Positions 17,734 through 27,677 of a stretch of DNA of 64,000 bases are shown piece by piece. The notes under the pieces are model-generated. The model saw only the letters and a program-made list of their open reading frames with translations. It was not told the DNA's origin and ran no database searches. How positions within the stretch are numbered: the first letter of the stretch is position 1; each line of letters opens with the position of its first letter. Where the stretch lies: contig NZ_CP124681.1 of assembly GCF_029961765.1 (NCBI RefSeq), forward strand, positions 4,030,001 through 4,094,000, given 5' to 3'. Source of the stretch: Nocardioides sp. QY071 (GTDB taxonomy: Bacteria > Actinomycetota > Actinomycetes > Propionibacteriales > Nocardioidaceae). Position numbers and translations under genes: made by a program.

Positions 17734-18668
17734 GCGGGGATACCTCCGGGGGTCGGGGCGCCGAAGCCGGGGACGGCCTCTCGGGCGTCGGCCGAGGTCA
17801 GCTCGAGGAACAGGTCCTCCAGGCCGGCGCCGCCGGACCGGAGGTCGGTGAGGACGACACCGGCCGACAGGGCGGCGCGACCGACCTGCTCCGGGCTCGC
17901 CTGCACCTTGAGGCCGGGGCCGGCGGGCTCGACCGCGTGACCGGCGTGAGTCAGCGCCGCGCCGAGAGCGGCGTTGTCGAGCGAGGTGACCATGGTGACC
18001 GGGGTGCCGTTGGCACCGGCCAGCAGCGTCTCGCGGTCACCCTGGGCGACGATCTTGCCGCGGCCGATGAGGATCATCTCGTCGGCGATCTGCTCGACCT
18101 CGTGGAGCAGGTGGCTGGACAGCAGCACGGTGCCGCCCCGGTCGGCGTACCCCTTGAGCAGGCCACGCATCCAGCGGATGCCCGCCGGGTCGAGGCCGTT
18201 GGCCGGCTCGTCGAGGATGAGCACCGACGGGTCGCCGAGCAGCGCGTGCGCGATGCCGAGGCGCTGCTTCATGCCGAGCGAGTAGTTGCGCAGGCGGCGC
18301 CCGGCCTCGTCGTCGTTGAGCCCGACCAGCGCGAGCATCTCGTCGACGCGGGTCTTCGGCAGGCCCATGGTCTGCGCGGCGATCGAGAGGATCTCGCGGC
18401 CGGTGCGGCCCACGTGCTGCGCCGACGCGTCGAGCAGGGTGCCGACGTGGCGCCCCGGGTTGGGGATGTCGTGGTAGCGCAGGCCGCCGATGGTGACGGT
18501 GCCGTGGGTCGGCAGGGTGAGGCCGACCATGACGCGCATGGTGGTGGTCTTGCCCGCGCCGTTGGGGCCGAGGAAGCCCGTGACGCGACCGGGCTGGCAC
18601 ACGAAGCTGACGTCGTCCACGGCTGTGTACGCGCCGTAGGTCTTGGTGAGTCGATCGACGGTGATCAT
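17730..18668 (-). CDS. ABC transporter ATP-binding protein (ABC-2 exporter)
   Basis: A 312-residue ATPase starting at ATG 18668, just before the family N-terminus (ITVDRLTKTYG). Walker A is GPNGAGKTT (about 34-42), the signature is YSLGMKQRLGIAHALLGDP, Walker B is VLILDEPANGLD, and the switch His lies in LLSSHLLHEVEQ. The extra C-terminal domain of about 90 residues is typical of DRI/NatA/BcrA-like exporters. It is the first gene of a two-gene operon with the permease. Longer upstream frames run through the inverted-repeat element and are not supported. Confidence 0.93.
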   Translation of the reverse strand: MITVDRLTKTYGAYTAVDDVSFVCQPGRVTGFLGPNGAGKTTTMRVMVGLTLPTHGTVTIGGLRYHDIPNPGRHVGTLLDASAQHVGRTGREILSIAAQTMGLPKTRVDEMLALVGLNDDEAGRRLRNYSLGMKQRLGIAHALLGDPSVLILDEPANGLDPAGIRWMRGLLKGYADRGGTVLLSSHLLHEVEQIADEMILIGRGKIVAQGDRETLLAGANGTPVTMVTSLDNAALGAALTHAGHAVEPAGPGLKVQASPEQVGRAALSAGVVLTDLRSGGAGLEDLFLELTSADAREAVPGFGAPTPGGIPA

Positions 18669-18775
18669 GGCTCCAGCCTGCCCGAACCGAAGGGCGGCCA
18701 CATCGAACCCGCGTCGCGAGTCGCCCCGACCAAAGTAGGTGTCGTCCCGGTCCCGGGGCGCTGCACCTACCGGTT
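18669..18775. other. Intergenic region upstream of the ABC operon
   Basis: About 107 bp holding the presumed promoter of the minus-strand ABC operon. Short G/C-rich inverted repeats (CCGGTCCCGG) are visible, but no clear -35/-10 pair was identified. Confidence 0.3.
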
Positions 18776-18958
18776 CCCGAGGCCCTAGTGGCACGTCCGA
18801 GAAGTTCTGAAGCGCTTCGCGCACCCACAGCACCCACCTCGCGGCGTTGCCGACGCTTGCGAGACGACCCGGTATGGCTGCGCGCCGGCGCCTTGCGATG
18901 CACGCACCGTGAGCACGCCAACCGTTCCACAACTTCACGGACGCACCACTAGCCTCGG
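18776..18958. mobile_element. MITE-like element or IS remnant with ~33-bp imperfect terminal inverted repeats
   Basis: The left end (18776-18811) and the reverse complement of the right end (18925-18958) share CCGAGG, CTAGTGG, CGTCCG, GAAGTT and TG.A in register, with a few substitutions and a 2-nt indel. About 113 bp lie between them with no transposase frame. The right end stops 3 bp before the histidine kinase GTG start, so the element contributes that gene's upstream region. Perfect target-site duplications are not obvious. It could instead be a diverged regulatory palindrome; the arm length and spacing favour a transposon-derived origin. Confidence 0.45.
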
Positions 18959-18961
18959 ACC

Positions 18962-20176
18962 GTGGACACGCCGGACGACTACCAGCCGCGCCTGCGCTGG
19001 TACAACCAGCTGTGGCGCTACGTCCTGGCCCTCGCGCTCGGACTGCTCGTCTGGGGGCCGGTGATGGACGCCCAGGTCGACGAGAACCCGCTGCTGTTCT
19101 GGGCCGATCTCGTCGTCGGCCTGCTGGCCTTCGTGCTCGTCTGGTTCCGCCGGCGCTGGCCGTTCACCATCGCCGTGGTGACCATCCTGATGGCACCGAT
19201 CAGCTCGCTCTCCGCGGGTCCGGCCGCCCTGGCCACCGTCTCGCTGGCGACCCGGCGGCGCTGGTGGCAGGTGATCACCGTCGGCGCCCTCAACGTGGTG
19301 TTCAGCCTCGTCTACTACGCGGTCCAGCCCAGCGAGTCGGTCGACCCGTGGTGGGTCAACCTGTCGGTCACTGTCGCGGTCGTGCTCGCCATCACCGCCT
19401 GGGGCATGTACATCGGCTCGCGCCGCGAGCTGATCTGGACCCTGCGGCAGCGCGCCGAGACGGCCGAGGCCGAGCGCGACCTGCGCGCCACGCAGGCACG
19501 CTCCACCGAGCGCGCCCGCATCGCCCGCGAGATGCACGACGTGCTCGCCCACCGGATCTCGCAGATCTCCATGCACGCCGGCGCGTTGACCTACCGCGAG
19601 GACCTCTCTGCCGACGAGATGCGCAGCAGTGTCGCCGTGATCCAGGCCAAGGCCCACGAGGCGCTCACCGACCTGCGCGAGGTGCTCGGCGTACTGCGAG
19701 ACGTCGACGGCGCTGCCGCCACCGGTCCGCTCACCGGCCCCCAGCCGACGTACGGCGACCTCGAGGCGCTGGTCGCCGACGCCCGCGACGCCGGCGCCGC
19801 GATCGAGTACGACGACGGCCTGGCCGGCGGCGAGCCGCTTCCCGACGCCGTGGGCCGCACGGTCTACCGGATCGTGCAGGAGGGCATCACCAACGCCGGC
19901 AAGCACGCCCCCGCGGCCACCCTGCGGATCTCGGTCAGCGGCTCCCCCGCCGACGGCGTCGACGTCGTGCTGCGCAACGCGCTGGGCTTCGGACCGACGC
20001 GCACCCCGGGCGCCGGTCTCGGCCTGGTCGGGCTCACCGAGCGGGCCGAGCTGCGCGGCGGGACGCTCACGCACCGCTTCGAGCACGCCCCCGGCGGGAC
20101 CGGCGCCGAGGTCTTCGTGCTGCACGCATGGCTACCGTGGGCCGCCGAGCCCGGCCAGGGAGAGGACCACCCGTGA
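18962..20176 (+). CDS. Sensor histidine kinase, NarL/DesK type (HisKA_3)
   Basis: A 404-residue membrane kinase starting at GTG 18962. Five or so membrane helices span residues 20-152 with no large extracellular sensor loop, so it probably senses signals in the membrane. The dimerisation/phosphoacceptor segment is ARIAREMHDVLAHRISQIS with phospho-His near residue 192. The ATP-binding domain shows VYRIVQEGITNAGKHA (N box) and PGAGLGLVGLTERAEL (G box). It is translationally coupled to the response regulator (GTGA overlap). The pair is divergent from the ABC-2 exporter operon, a common arrangement in which the regulator controls the exporter (inferred). Confidence 0.94.
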   Translation: MDTPDDYQPRLRWYNQLWRYVLALALGLLVWGPVMDAQVDENPLLFWADLVVGLLAFVLVWFRRRWPFTIAVVTILMAPISSLSAGPAALATVSLATRRRWWQVITVGALNVVFSLVYYAVQPSESVDPWWVNLSVTVAVVLAITAWGMYIGSRRELIWTLRQRAETAEAERDLRATQARSTERARIAREMHDVLAHRISQISMHAGALTYREDLSADEMRSSVAVIQAKAHEALTDLREVLGVLRDVDGAAATGPLTGPQPTYGDLEALVADARDAGAAIEYDDGLAGGEPLPDAVGRTVYRIVQEGITNAGKHAPAATLRISVSGSPADGVDVVLRNALGFGPTRTPGAGLGLVGLTERAELRGGTLTHRFEHAPGGTGAEVFVLHAWLPWAAEPGQGEDHP

Positions 20177-20838
20177 CCGACCAGATCCGCGTCATCGTCG
20201 TCGACGACGACCCGTTGGTGCGCTCCGCGCTGACCCTGATGCTCGGCGGACAGGCCGACATCGCGGTCGTCGGCGAGGCCTCGGACGGCCGCGCCGGCAT
20301 CGCCCTGGCCCGCGAGCTGGCCCCCGACGTCGTCCTGATGGACATCCGGATGCCCGTCCTCGACGGCCTTGCCGCCACCCGGATCCTGCACTCCGACCCC
20401 CGGCCGCCGCGGGTGATCGTGCTGACCACCTTCGACGCCAACGACTACGTCGTGGGCGCCCTCGCCGCCGGCGCCGACGGCTTCCTGCTCAAGGACACCG
20501 CTCCGCCCGAGATCGTCGCCGCCCTCCGCAAGGTGGCCGACGGCGACCCGATGCTGTCGCCCTCGGTCACCCGCACCCTCATCGAGCGGGTCCGCACCAC
20601 GTCCGGCGACAGCCGCGCCGCCGACGCCCAGCGCCGCCTCGACCGGCTGACCGAGCGCGAGCTCGAGGTCGCCGGCGCGGTCGGGCGCGGACTGTCGAAC
20701 GCCGAGATCGCCCGCGAGCTGCACCTGTCCGTGCCGACGGTGAAGGGGCACGTGTCCAAGCTGTTCGAGAAGCTGGAGACCACGAACCGGGTCCAGATCG
20801 CGCTGACGATCAGGGATGCGGGGCACCCGGTGGAGTGA
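20173..20838 (+). CDS. Response regulator, NarL/FixJ family
   Basis: A 221-residue regulator starting at GTG 20173, overlapping the kinase stop. The receiver domain has the acidic pocket VVDDD (11-13), phospho-Asp57 in VLMDIRMPVLDG, Thr in VLTTFD and Lys in LLKDTAPP. The C-terminal LuxR-type helix-turn-helix reads LTERELEVAGAVGRGLSNAE and continues through VPTVKGHVSKLFEKL. It is the partner of the upstream kinase. It converges with the MBL-fold gene with 2 bp between the stop codons. Confidence 0.96.
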   Translation: MTDQIRVIVVDDDPLVRSALTLMLGGQADIAVVGEASDGRAGIALARELAPDVVLMDIRMPVLDGLAATRILHSDPRPPRVIVLTTFDANDYVVGALAAGADGFLLKDTAPPEIVAALRKVADGDPMLSPSVTRTLIERVRTTSGDSRAADAQRRLDRLTERELEVAGAVGRGLSNAEIARELHLSVPTVKGHVSKLFEKLETTNRVQIALTIRDAGHPVE

Positions 20839-20840
20839 GC

Positions 20841-21671
20841 TCAGAGCTCGTAGACCGTCCCCTGCACCGCCAGCTCCGTCGGCCCGTCGTACGCCGCCTC
20901 CGCCTCGGCCAGCATCGTCGCGGCGTCGTGCCACGGCGGGACGTGGGTGACCACGAGCCGCTTCGCGCCGGCCTTGGCGGCGACCTCGCCGGCCTCGGTC
21001 CCGGTGAGGTGGAGGTTGGGCGGGTTGTCGTCGCAGGAGCGGAAGGACGCCTCGCACAGGAACAGGTCCGCGTCGGCGGCGATGTCGCCGAGGGCCGCGG
21101 TCGGGCCGGTGTCGCCGCTGTAGGCGAGCACCTTGCCGAAGGCCGAGACCCGCAGGCCGTACGCCGGGACGGGGTGGTCGACCTCGTAGGGCTCGATCAG
21201 GAACGGGCCGATCTCGATCGGGTCGGCGTAGACGCGGAAGGAGAACTCCTCGCGCATGCCGGGCTTGCGGGGCAGGTCGTAGGCCTTGGCCAGCCGCTTG
21301 GCGGTGCCCTTGGGCCCCCAGACGGGGATCTTCGGCTGGGTGCCGGTGGGGTGGTACTTGCGCAGCACGTAGTAGCTGGTCATGTCGACGCAGTGGTCGG
21401 CGTGCAGGTGGCTGATGAACACGGCGTCGACCTGCAGCGGGTCGACGTAGCGCTGCAGCGCGCCGAGCGCGCCGTTGCCCATGTCGAGCACCAGGCTCCA
21501 GGTGCGCAGCGAGTCGACGGCCTGGACGAGGTAGCAGCTCGCGGGCGAGTCCGGTCCCGGGTAGGAGCCGGAGCAGCCGACGATCGTCACCTTCACCGTG
21601 TTGGGCGCCGGTGGCACCCGCAGCACCGTCGTCGCCGGCGCCACCACCGCTGCGCTCTCCTCGTCACCCAT
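20841..21671 (-). CDS. MBL-fold metallohydrolase, Rv1339-like (cyclic-nucleotide phosphodiesterase-like)
   Basis: A 276-residue metallo-beta-lactamase-fold protein starting at ATG 21671, which overlaps the last base of the murI coding region. The metal site HLHADHCVD is at residues 88-96, further ligands lie in YSGDTG and LCEAS, and VTHVPPW is near the C-terminus. The position directly after murI and before rph matches M. tuberculosis Rv1339, reported to hydrolyse cAMP as an atypical class II-like phosphodiesterase. That activity is inferred here from synteny and motifs; RNase Z-like activity would be the alternative. Cytosolic. Confidence 0.9.
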   Translation of the reverse strand: MGDEESAAVVAPATTVLRVPPAPNTVKVTIVGCSGSYPGPDSPASCYLVQAVDSLRTWSLVLDMGNGALGALQRYVDPLQVDAVFISHLHADHCVDMTSYYVLRKYHPTGTQPKIPVWGPKGTAKRLAKAYDLPRKPGMREEFSFRVYADPIEIGPFLIEPYEVDHPVPAYGLRVSAFGKVLAYSGDTGPTAALGDIAADADLFLCEASFRSCDDNPPNLHLTGTEAGEVAAKAGAKRLVVTHVPPWHDAATMLAEAEAAYDGPTELAVQGTVYEL

Positions 21672-22501
21672 CAACGCACACCCCCTGCGAACTGACCTGC
21701 CGCGACGAGCTCGGGTCCGAGGAACCGACGCCCGATCGTCTCGAACTCCGCCGGGGAGCCCGTCGTCGTGAAGGTGTACGACGGGTCGCCGGTCGGCCGC
21801 ATGAGGCCGGAGTCGGCCAGCATCCGGTAGACGTCCTTGGCGCACTCCTCCGCGCTGCTCACCAGCGTGACGTCGTCGCCCATCACGTAGGAGATGACGC
21901 CGGTGAGCAGCGGGTAGTGCGTGCAGCCGAGGATCAGGGTGTCGATGCCGAGCTCGGTGAGCGGGTCGAGGTACTCGTGGGCCACCGCGATGAGCTCGTC
22001 GCCGCCGGTCACCCCCGCCTCCACGAAGTCGACGAAGCGCGGGCAGGCGCGCGTGGTGAGGGAGATCTGGGGGGCCGCGGCGAACGCGTCGTCGTAGGCC
22101 ATCGACTCGGCCGTGGCGCGGGTCGAGATGACGCCGATCCGGCCGTTGCGGGTGGCGGCGACGGCGCGCCGGGCGGCCGGGTAGATCACCTCGACCACGG
22201 GGACGTCGTACCGCTCCCGGGCGTCGCGCAGCATCGCGGCCGACGCGGAGTTGCAGGCGATGACGAGAGCCTTGACGCCCTGGTGGACGAGGTGGTCGAG
22301 ACACTCCAGGGCGTACTCGCGCACCTCGCCGATGGGCTTGGGGCCGTAGGGCTGGCGGGCGGTGTCGCCGACGTAGGTGATCGACTCGTGGGGCAGCTGG
22401 TCGATCACCGACCGCGCGACGGTGAGGCCCCCGAAGCCCGAGTCGAAGATCCCGATCGGAGCATCGAGATCCGACCCTCCGCGATGGTTCACCTGCCGCA
22501 C
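21671..22501 (-). CDS. murI: Glutamate racemase
   Basis: A 276-residue enzyme converting L- to D-glutamate for peptidoglycan. The two catalytic cysteines are in VIACNSASA (Cys83) and LGCTHYPLL (Cys193), and the substrate loops [13 protein letters not shown] and [11 protein letters not shown] are present. The start at GTG 22501 gives about 15 residues before the conserved core; an in-frame GTG nine bases downstream (22492) is an equally possible start. The stop overlaps the MBL gene start, indicating an operon. Essential in most bacteria. Confidence 0.97.
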   Translation of the reverse strand: MRQVNHRGGSDLDAPIGIFDSGFGGLTVARSVIDQLPHESITYVGDTARQPYGPKPIGEVREYALECLDHLVHQGVKALVIACNSASAAMLRDARERYDVPVVEVIYPAARRAVAATRNGRIGVISTRATAESMAYDDAFAAAPQISLTTRACPRFVDFVEAGVTGGDELIAVAHEYLDPLTELGIDTLILGCTHYPLLTGVISYVMGDDVTLVSSAEECAKDVYRMLADSGLMRPTGDPSYTFTTTGSPAEFETIGRRFLGPELVAAGQFAGGVR

Positions 22502-22540
22502 CCGGTCAGACTACGGCGTCGTGGTGTCCGCAGTCGGCAT

Positions 22541-22570
22541 TCCGGGACCGAGATCACGTCGGTCCCCGGA
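22541..22570. promoter_or_regulatory. Inverted repeat in the murI/phosphodiesterase divergent region
   Basis: TCCGGGACCG and CGGTCCCCGGA form a 10-bp stem with a one-base bulge and a 9-nt loop, centred between the divergent starts at 22501 and 22601. It may be an operator or an RNA hairpin; nothing further can be read. Confidence 0.3.
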
Positions 22571-22600
22571 TCCTGACCCGCGCGACGTAAGGTCGGGCAG

Positions 22601-23626
22601 GTGACTCACCTGCGCCGACCTGCCGCCGTCCTCGCCGCCGCGCTCGCGGCCTCGTTCCTGGCCGCGCCCGGCACCGCCACCGCGGACCGCGGCGAACCGG
22701 CCCGCGCGAGCGTCAACGACAAGCACGTGATCGCGATCTCCGTCGACGGCCTCAACCCGCGTGCGCTCAAGCGGCTCGGCCGCGCCGGTACGCCGAACCT
22801 GCACCGCCTCATCAAGGACGAGGGTGCCGGCACCGTCAACGCCCGCACCCAGCTCGAGATGACGGTGACCCTGCCCAACCACACCAGCATGGTGACCGGG
22901 CGCCGGATCAAGGCGAGCAAGGGTGGGCACGGCGTCACCTGGAACGACGACAAGGTGACCAAGACCGTGCAGCAGGCGGCGGGCCACGACGTCGCCTCGG
23001 TGTTCACGCAGGTGCACGAGGGCGGTGGCACGACCGCGGTGTACGCCACGAAGTCGAAGTTCTGGCTGTTCGAGAACTCCTGGCCCAAGGCCGTCGACGA
23101 CACGTTCATCCGGGTCGAGAAGAACGCCGCCGTCGTCAAGGAGCTGCGCAGCGACCTCGCGTCCGACCCGGCGACGTTCTCCTTCGTCCACCTCGGCCGC
23201 CCCGACCAGATCGGGCACCGTGACGGCTGGATGACGCCGACCTACCTGAAGGCGGTCGCCAAGGTCGACAAGCTGGTCGGCACGATCATGGAACAGGTGA
23301 GGTCGACGCCGGCGCTGCGCGACAACACCGTCATCGTGCTCACCTCCGACCACGGCGGCATCCCCGGGACCCGGAACCACGGCGTCAAGACCAACCGCGA
23401 GGACTACCGGGTGCCGTTCGCGTTCTGGGGCGCCGGCGTGCCGAACACCGACCTCTACGCGCTCAACCCGGGACGCGCGAAGCCCGGCCGGACCCGGCCC
23501 GGCTTCGGTGCCTCGCCGCAGCCGATCCGCAACGGCGAGGTCGCCAACGTCAGCCTCGACATCCTCGGCCTCGGCGCGGTGCCGGACAGCCTGTGGGACC
23601 GCGACCAGGACCTCACCTGGAAGTGA
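22601..23626 (+). CDS. Secreted type I phosphodiesterase/nucleotide pyrophosphatase-like protein
   Basis: A 341-residue exported hydrolase starting at GTG 22601 with a signal peptide (about 1-29, LAAPGTATA cut region). It belongs to the alkaline phosphatase superfamily near PF01663: ISVDGLNPRALKRL gives the first metal Asp, TLPNHTSMVTG carries the Thr/Asn region that normally holds the nucleophile, FSFVHLGRPDQIGHRDG gives metal ligands, and LTSDHGG gives the Asp-His pair. Nucleotide, phospholipid or glycan phosphodiester substrates are possible. Its stop directly abuts the stop of the convergent DUF3152 gene (TGATCA). Confidence 0.88.
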   Translation: MTHLRRPAAVLAAALAASFLAAPGTATADRGEPARASVNDKHVIAISVDGLNPRALKRLGRAGTPNLHRLIKDEGAGTVNARTQLEMTVTLPNHTSMVTGRRIKASKGGHGVTWNDDKVTKTVQQAAGHDVASVFTQVHEGGGTTAVYATKSKFWLFENSWPKAVDDTFIRVEKNAAVVKELRSDLASDPATFSFVHLGRPDQIGHRDGWMTPTYLKAVAKVDKLVGTIMEQVRSTPALRDNTVIVLTSDHGGIPGTRNHGVKTNREDYRVPFAFWGAGVPNTDLYALNPGRAKPGRTRPGFGASPQPIRNGEVANVSLDILGLGAVPDSLWDRDQDLTWK

Positions 23627-24229
23627 TCAGCGCCGGCGCAGCTCGGCCTTCGTCGGCCACGGGTTGAGCCGGCAGCCGCCGGTGCCCTTCGACTGCTGCA
23701 TCATCACGGGGGCGAGGGCGCCGGGTCGCGGGCACGACGCGTGGCGGTAGCCGAGCCAGTGGCCGGTCTCGTGGTTGACGACCATGTGCTGGTAGTCGCG
23801 CAGCGGCAGGTCCGCCTTCTTCCACGCCGGTGACGCACCGCGCCACCGGTCGAGGTTGATGATCACGTTGCGACCCACGCGGCACGACCACTGGGCGCTG
23901 CACGCGCTCGAGAAGCTCGGCACCAGGCGCGCCCGGGACAGCCACAGCGTGAACGCGCCACCGCGCTTCACCTGCTTGAACCGCAGGCCGGGCCGCTTGC
24001 CGGACCAGCCGCGCGGGTCGTCGTACGTCTCCTGCGCGAGGACCCGGAACTCCCGTCGGGTCTTGCGACCGATCTCGCCGCGCACCCGCACCGAGTAGCG
24101 GATCACTCGCGGCTCGGCCTGCTGCTCGACGCGCACCTGCGGGGCGCCGGCGTCGGCGGAGGCGACGGAGACGACGGGTGCGACCAGCCAGGTGGACAGG
24201 GCCAGCAGCAGGCCCAGGAGGATCCTCAC
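23627..24229 (-). CDS. DUF3152 family secreted putative metalloprotease
   Basis: A 200-residue exported protein. GTG 24229 was chosen because it starts a clean signal peptide (RILLGLLLALSTWLVAPVVS). The mature region contains HMVVNHETGHWLGYRH, a zinc-peptidase-like His-Glu-x-x-His motif with a third His, and conserved Cys pairs (SSACSAQWSC; ASCPRPG...GGC), matching the actinobacterial DUF3152 family. Proteolytic activity is suggested by the motif but not established for the family as far as I know. It lies 16 bp downstream of cysM on the same strand. Confidence 0.88.
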   Translation of the reverse strand: MRILLGLLLALSTWLVAPVVSVASADAGAPQVRVEQQAEPRVIRYSVRVRGEIGRKTRREFRVLAQETYDDPRGWSGKRPGLRFKQVKRGGAFTLWLSRARLVPSFSSACSAQWSCRVGRNVIINLDRWRGASPAWKKADLPLRDYQHMVVNHETGHWLGYRHASCPRPGALAPVMMQQSKGTGGCRLNPWPTKAELRRR

Positions 24230-24245
24230 GGGGCCATCATGGACC

Positions 24246-25524
<1,279 letters not shown>

Positions 25525-25525
25525 G

Positions 25526-25972
25526 TCAGCTGCTCTCCTCTGCTGCTTCGGTGCTGCTGGCGACCGTGACCTCTTCCTCGGTCACGACGCCGTCGACGAT
25601 TCTGTAGGACCTGAACTCCACCGGGCCGGGGTTATTCCCGTGCTCGCGCGTGCTGACCAGCACGTAGTGCGCTCCGGGCTCGCTGGCCAGGTTGATGTCG
25701 GTCACGCTGGGGTACGCCTCGGTCGCGGAGTGCGAGTGGTAGATCACCACCGGCTCCTCGTCGCGGTCGTCCAGCTCGCGGTAGAGGCGGAGCAGGTCGG
25801 TCGAGTCGTACTCGTAGAAGGTCGGGCTGCCCGCCGCGTTCACCATCTCGATCAGCCGCGCCGGCCGGTCGCTCCCGATCGGGCCCGCGACCATCCCGCA
25901 CGCCTCGACCGGGTGGTCCCGCTTGGCGTGCTCCACGATGGCGTCGTACGTCGCCTGGTCGATCTGCAACAC
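25526..25972 (-). CDS. mec: JAMM/Mov34 metalloprotease (Mec-type CysO-cysteine peptidase)
   Basis: A 148-residue zinc protease that releases cysteine from the CysO-cysteine adduct. The full JAMM motif is present: Glu23 in HPVEACGM, and H-x-H-x(10)-D as His79, His81 and Asp92 in YHSHSATEAYPSVTD. The length and the start at GTG 25972 are normal. It is the first gene of the mec-cysO-cysM operon. Because CysO carries a Gly-Gly-Ala-Arg tail, this enzyme may also mature the carrier. The C-terminus is Glu/Ser-rich and probably disordered. Confidence 0.94.
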   Translation of the reverse strand: MLQIDQATYDAIVEHAKRDHPVEACGMVAGPIGSDRPARLIEMVNAAGSPTFYEYDSTDLLRLYRELDDRDEEPVVIYHSHSATEAYPSVTDINLASEPGAHYVLVSTREHGNNPGPVEFRSYRIVDGVVTEEEVTVASSTEAAEESS

Positions 25973-26015
25973 GCGGTCAAGGGTATTGCTTCGTCGGTGC
26001 CCACCCGAATCGGGC

Positions 26016-26957
26016 TCACGCCACGGACTTGGCGCGGATCCGCTCGGCCGTCGGCCAGCGCACGTCGCGCGCCCAACCCAGCTTCTCCAGCACCCAGATG
26101 ATGCGCGCCGAGGTGTCGAGCTGGAACCTCTTCACGCCGTGGCGGGCCGAGGTCGGGTCGGCGTGGTGGAGGTTGTGCCAGGACTCGCCGCCGGACGGGA
26201 TGGCGAGCCACCACACGTTGCCGGAGAAGTCGCGGGAGGCGAACGGCCGCTCACCGAGGGTGTGGCAGATCGAGTTGATCGACCACGTGACGTGGTGGAT
26301 CAGGCCGATGCGCACCACCGTGCCCCAGAAGAAGGCGGTCAGCGCGCCCTGCCACGACCAGGTGAGCAGGGCACCGAGGACCGGCGGGAGCAGGATCGAG
26401 GTCAGCACCCACAGCCAGAACAGCCGGGAGATGCGCAGCAGGTCGCGGTCCTTGGCGAGGTCGGGGGCGTACTTGTCGATCGGGGTCTGCTCGGGGTCGA
26501 ACAGCCAGCCGACATGCGCCCACACGAAGCCCTTGGTGAGACCGCGCAGGCTGTTGCCGTAGCGCCACGGCGAGTGCGGGTCGCCGTCCTTGTCGGAGTA
26601 CTTGTGGTGCTTGCGGTGGTCGGCGACCCAGCGGATCACGGGCCCCTCGATCGCCATCGAGCCCAGGACCGCGAGCGTGATCTTCACGGCCCGGTTGGGC
26701 TTGAACGACTTGTGCGTGAAGAGCCGGTGGTAGCCGACCGTGACGCCGTGCAGGGTCAGGCCGTACATCACGAAGGTGATCACGACGTCGCTCCAGCCGA
26801 GCCAACCGCCCCACGCGACGGGGATGGCGGCCAGGAAGGCGACGAACGGGACGGCGATGAACAGCCCGAGCGCGAGCCGTTCCCAGAAGCCCTGGGTGTC
26901 GCCACCCATGGTGGCCCTGGGGGTCGGCGGCTGCGGACGCTCGTCGATCGCGGTCAC
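26016..26957 (-). CDS. Membrane fatty acid (acyl-CoA) desaturase
   Basis: A 313-residue di-iron desaturase with three histidine boxes: HRLFTH (77-82), HRKHH (114-118) and HNLHH (261-265). Two hydrophobic hairpins (about 30-70 and 180-225) anchor it in the membrane. It resembles stearoyl-CoA delta-9 desaturases, which insert a cis double bond into long acyl chains to adjust membrane fluidity; chain position is inferred from the family. It is 9 bp downstream of the DcuR-type regulator gene on the same strand and 43 bp upstream of mec. Confidence 0.94.
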   Translation of the reverse strand: MTAIDERPQPPTPRATMGGDTQGFWERLALGLFIAVPFVAFLAAIPVAWGGWLGWSDVVITFVMYGLTLHGVTVGYHRLFTHKSFKPNRAVKITLAVLGSMAIEGPVIRWVADHRKHHKYSDKDGDPHSPWRYGNSLRGLTKGFVWAHVGWLFDPEQTPIDKYAPDLAKDRDLLRISRLFWLWVLTSILLPPVLGALLTWSWQGALTAFFWGTVVRIGLIHHVTWSINSICHTLGERPFASRDFSGNVWWLAIPSGGESWHNLHHADPTSARHGVKRFQLDTSARIIWVLEKLGWARDVRWPTAERIRAKSVA

Positions 26958-26966
26958 ACGACCAGC

Positions 26967-27677
26967 CTACGTGGGGATCCGGTACCTGCGCTCGGGCCGT
27001 CCAGTGCCGCCGTACTGCAGCCGGACCTCGGCGGTGCCGATGTCGACGAAGTGCTCGAGATAGCGCCGCGCGGTCACCCGCGACAGGCCCACCGCGTCCG
27101 CGGTCTCCGACGCCGAGATCTCCCCCGCCGCCCGCGCCGCCTCGAGCACGAGGTCGGCGGTCTCGGGGCTCAGTCCCTTCGGCAGTCCCTGCGGTACGAC
27201 GCCCTGCGGACCCGCCCCGAAGGCCCGGTCGATCGTCGCCTGGTCGACCTCCTCCTCGTGCCCGCCGCCACCGCCGCCCGGCAGGGTGGCCAGCGTGGCC
27301 GCGACCCGGCGCAGGCGGTCGGCGAGGTCGTCGTACTCGAAGGGCTTGACGAGGTACTGCATGGCGCCGCCGTGGAGGGCGGCGCGGACGGCGGCGGCGC
27401 CGCGTTCGGCGGTGACCATGACGACCGCGACGTCGCGGCCCTGCTCGCGGGACTGGCCGCGCAGCCGCTCGAGCACCTCGAGGCCGGACAGGTCGGGCAG
27501 GTGCACGTCGAGGAGCACCAGGTCGGGCTGCAGTGCGGCGGCGAGCTCGAGCGCCTCGCCGCCGGTGCGGGCGGTGCCGACGACCTCGAATCCGTCGGTC
27601 TGCTCGACGAACCGGCCGTGGATGCGCGCGACCATGAAGTCGTCGTCGACGACGAGGACCTGCAGCGCCCGGTTCAC
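26967..27677 (-). CDS. Response regulator, CitB/DcuR type
   Basis: A 236-residue regulator starting at GTG 27677, overlapping the kinase stop by 4 bp. The receiver has VVDDD (11-13), phospho-Asp57 in VLLDVHLPDLSG and Lys in YLVKPFEYDD. A glycine linker (PGGGGGG) leads to a C-terminal helix-turn-helix (ASETADAVGLSRVTARRYLE) typical of CitB/DcuR regulators that switch on carboxylate transport. It is divergent from the TTT transporter operon, the likely target. Confidence 0.94.
   Translation of the reverse strand: MNRALQVLVVDDDFMVARIHGRFVEQTDGFEVVGTARTGGEALELAAALQPDLVLLDVHLPDLSGLEVLERLRGQSREQGRDVAVVMVTAERGAAAVRAALHGGAMQYLVKPFEYDDLADRLRRVAATLATLPGGGGGGHEEEVDQATIDRAFGAGPQGVVPQGLPKGLSPETADLVLEAARAAGEISASETADAVGLSRVTARRYLEHFVDIGTAEVRLQYGGTGRPERRYRIPT

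Noticed and set aside
22604-23139. An antisense open frame over the phosphodiesterase gene
   Set aside because: It has no recognisable domain and mirrors the codon bias of the plus-strand gene, which has full family motifs.
25970-26015. A clear promoter for mec-cysO-cysM
   Set aside because: The 43-bp gap after the desaturase gene holds no convincing -35/-10 pair; the operon may be read from upstream.
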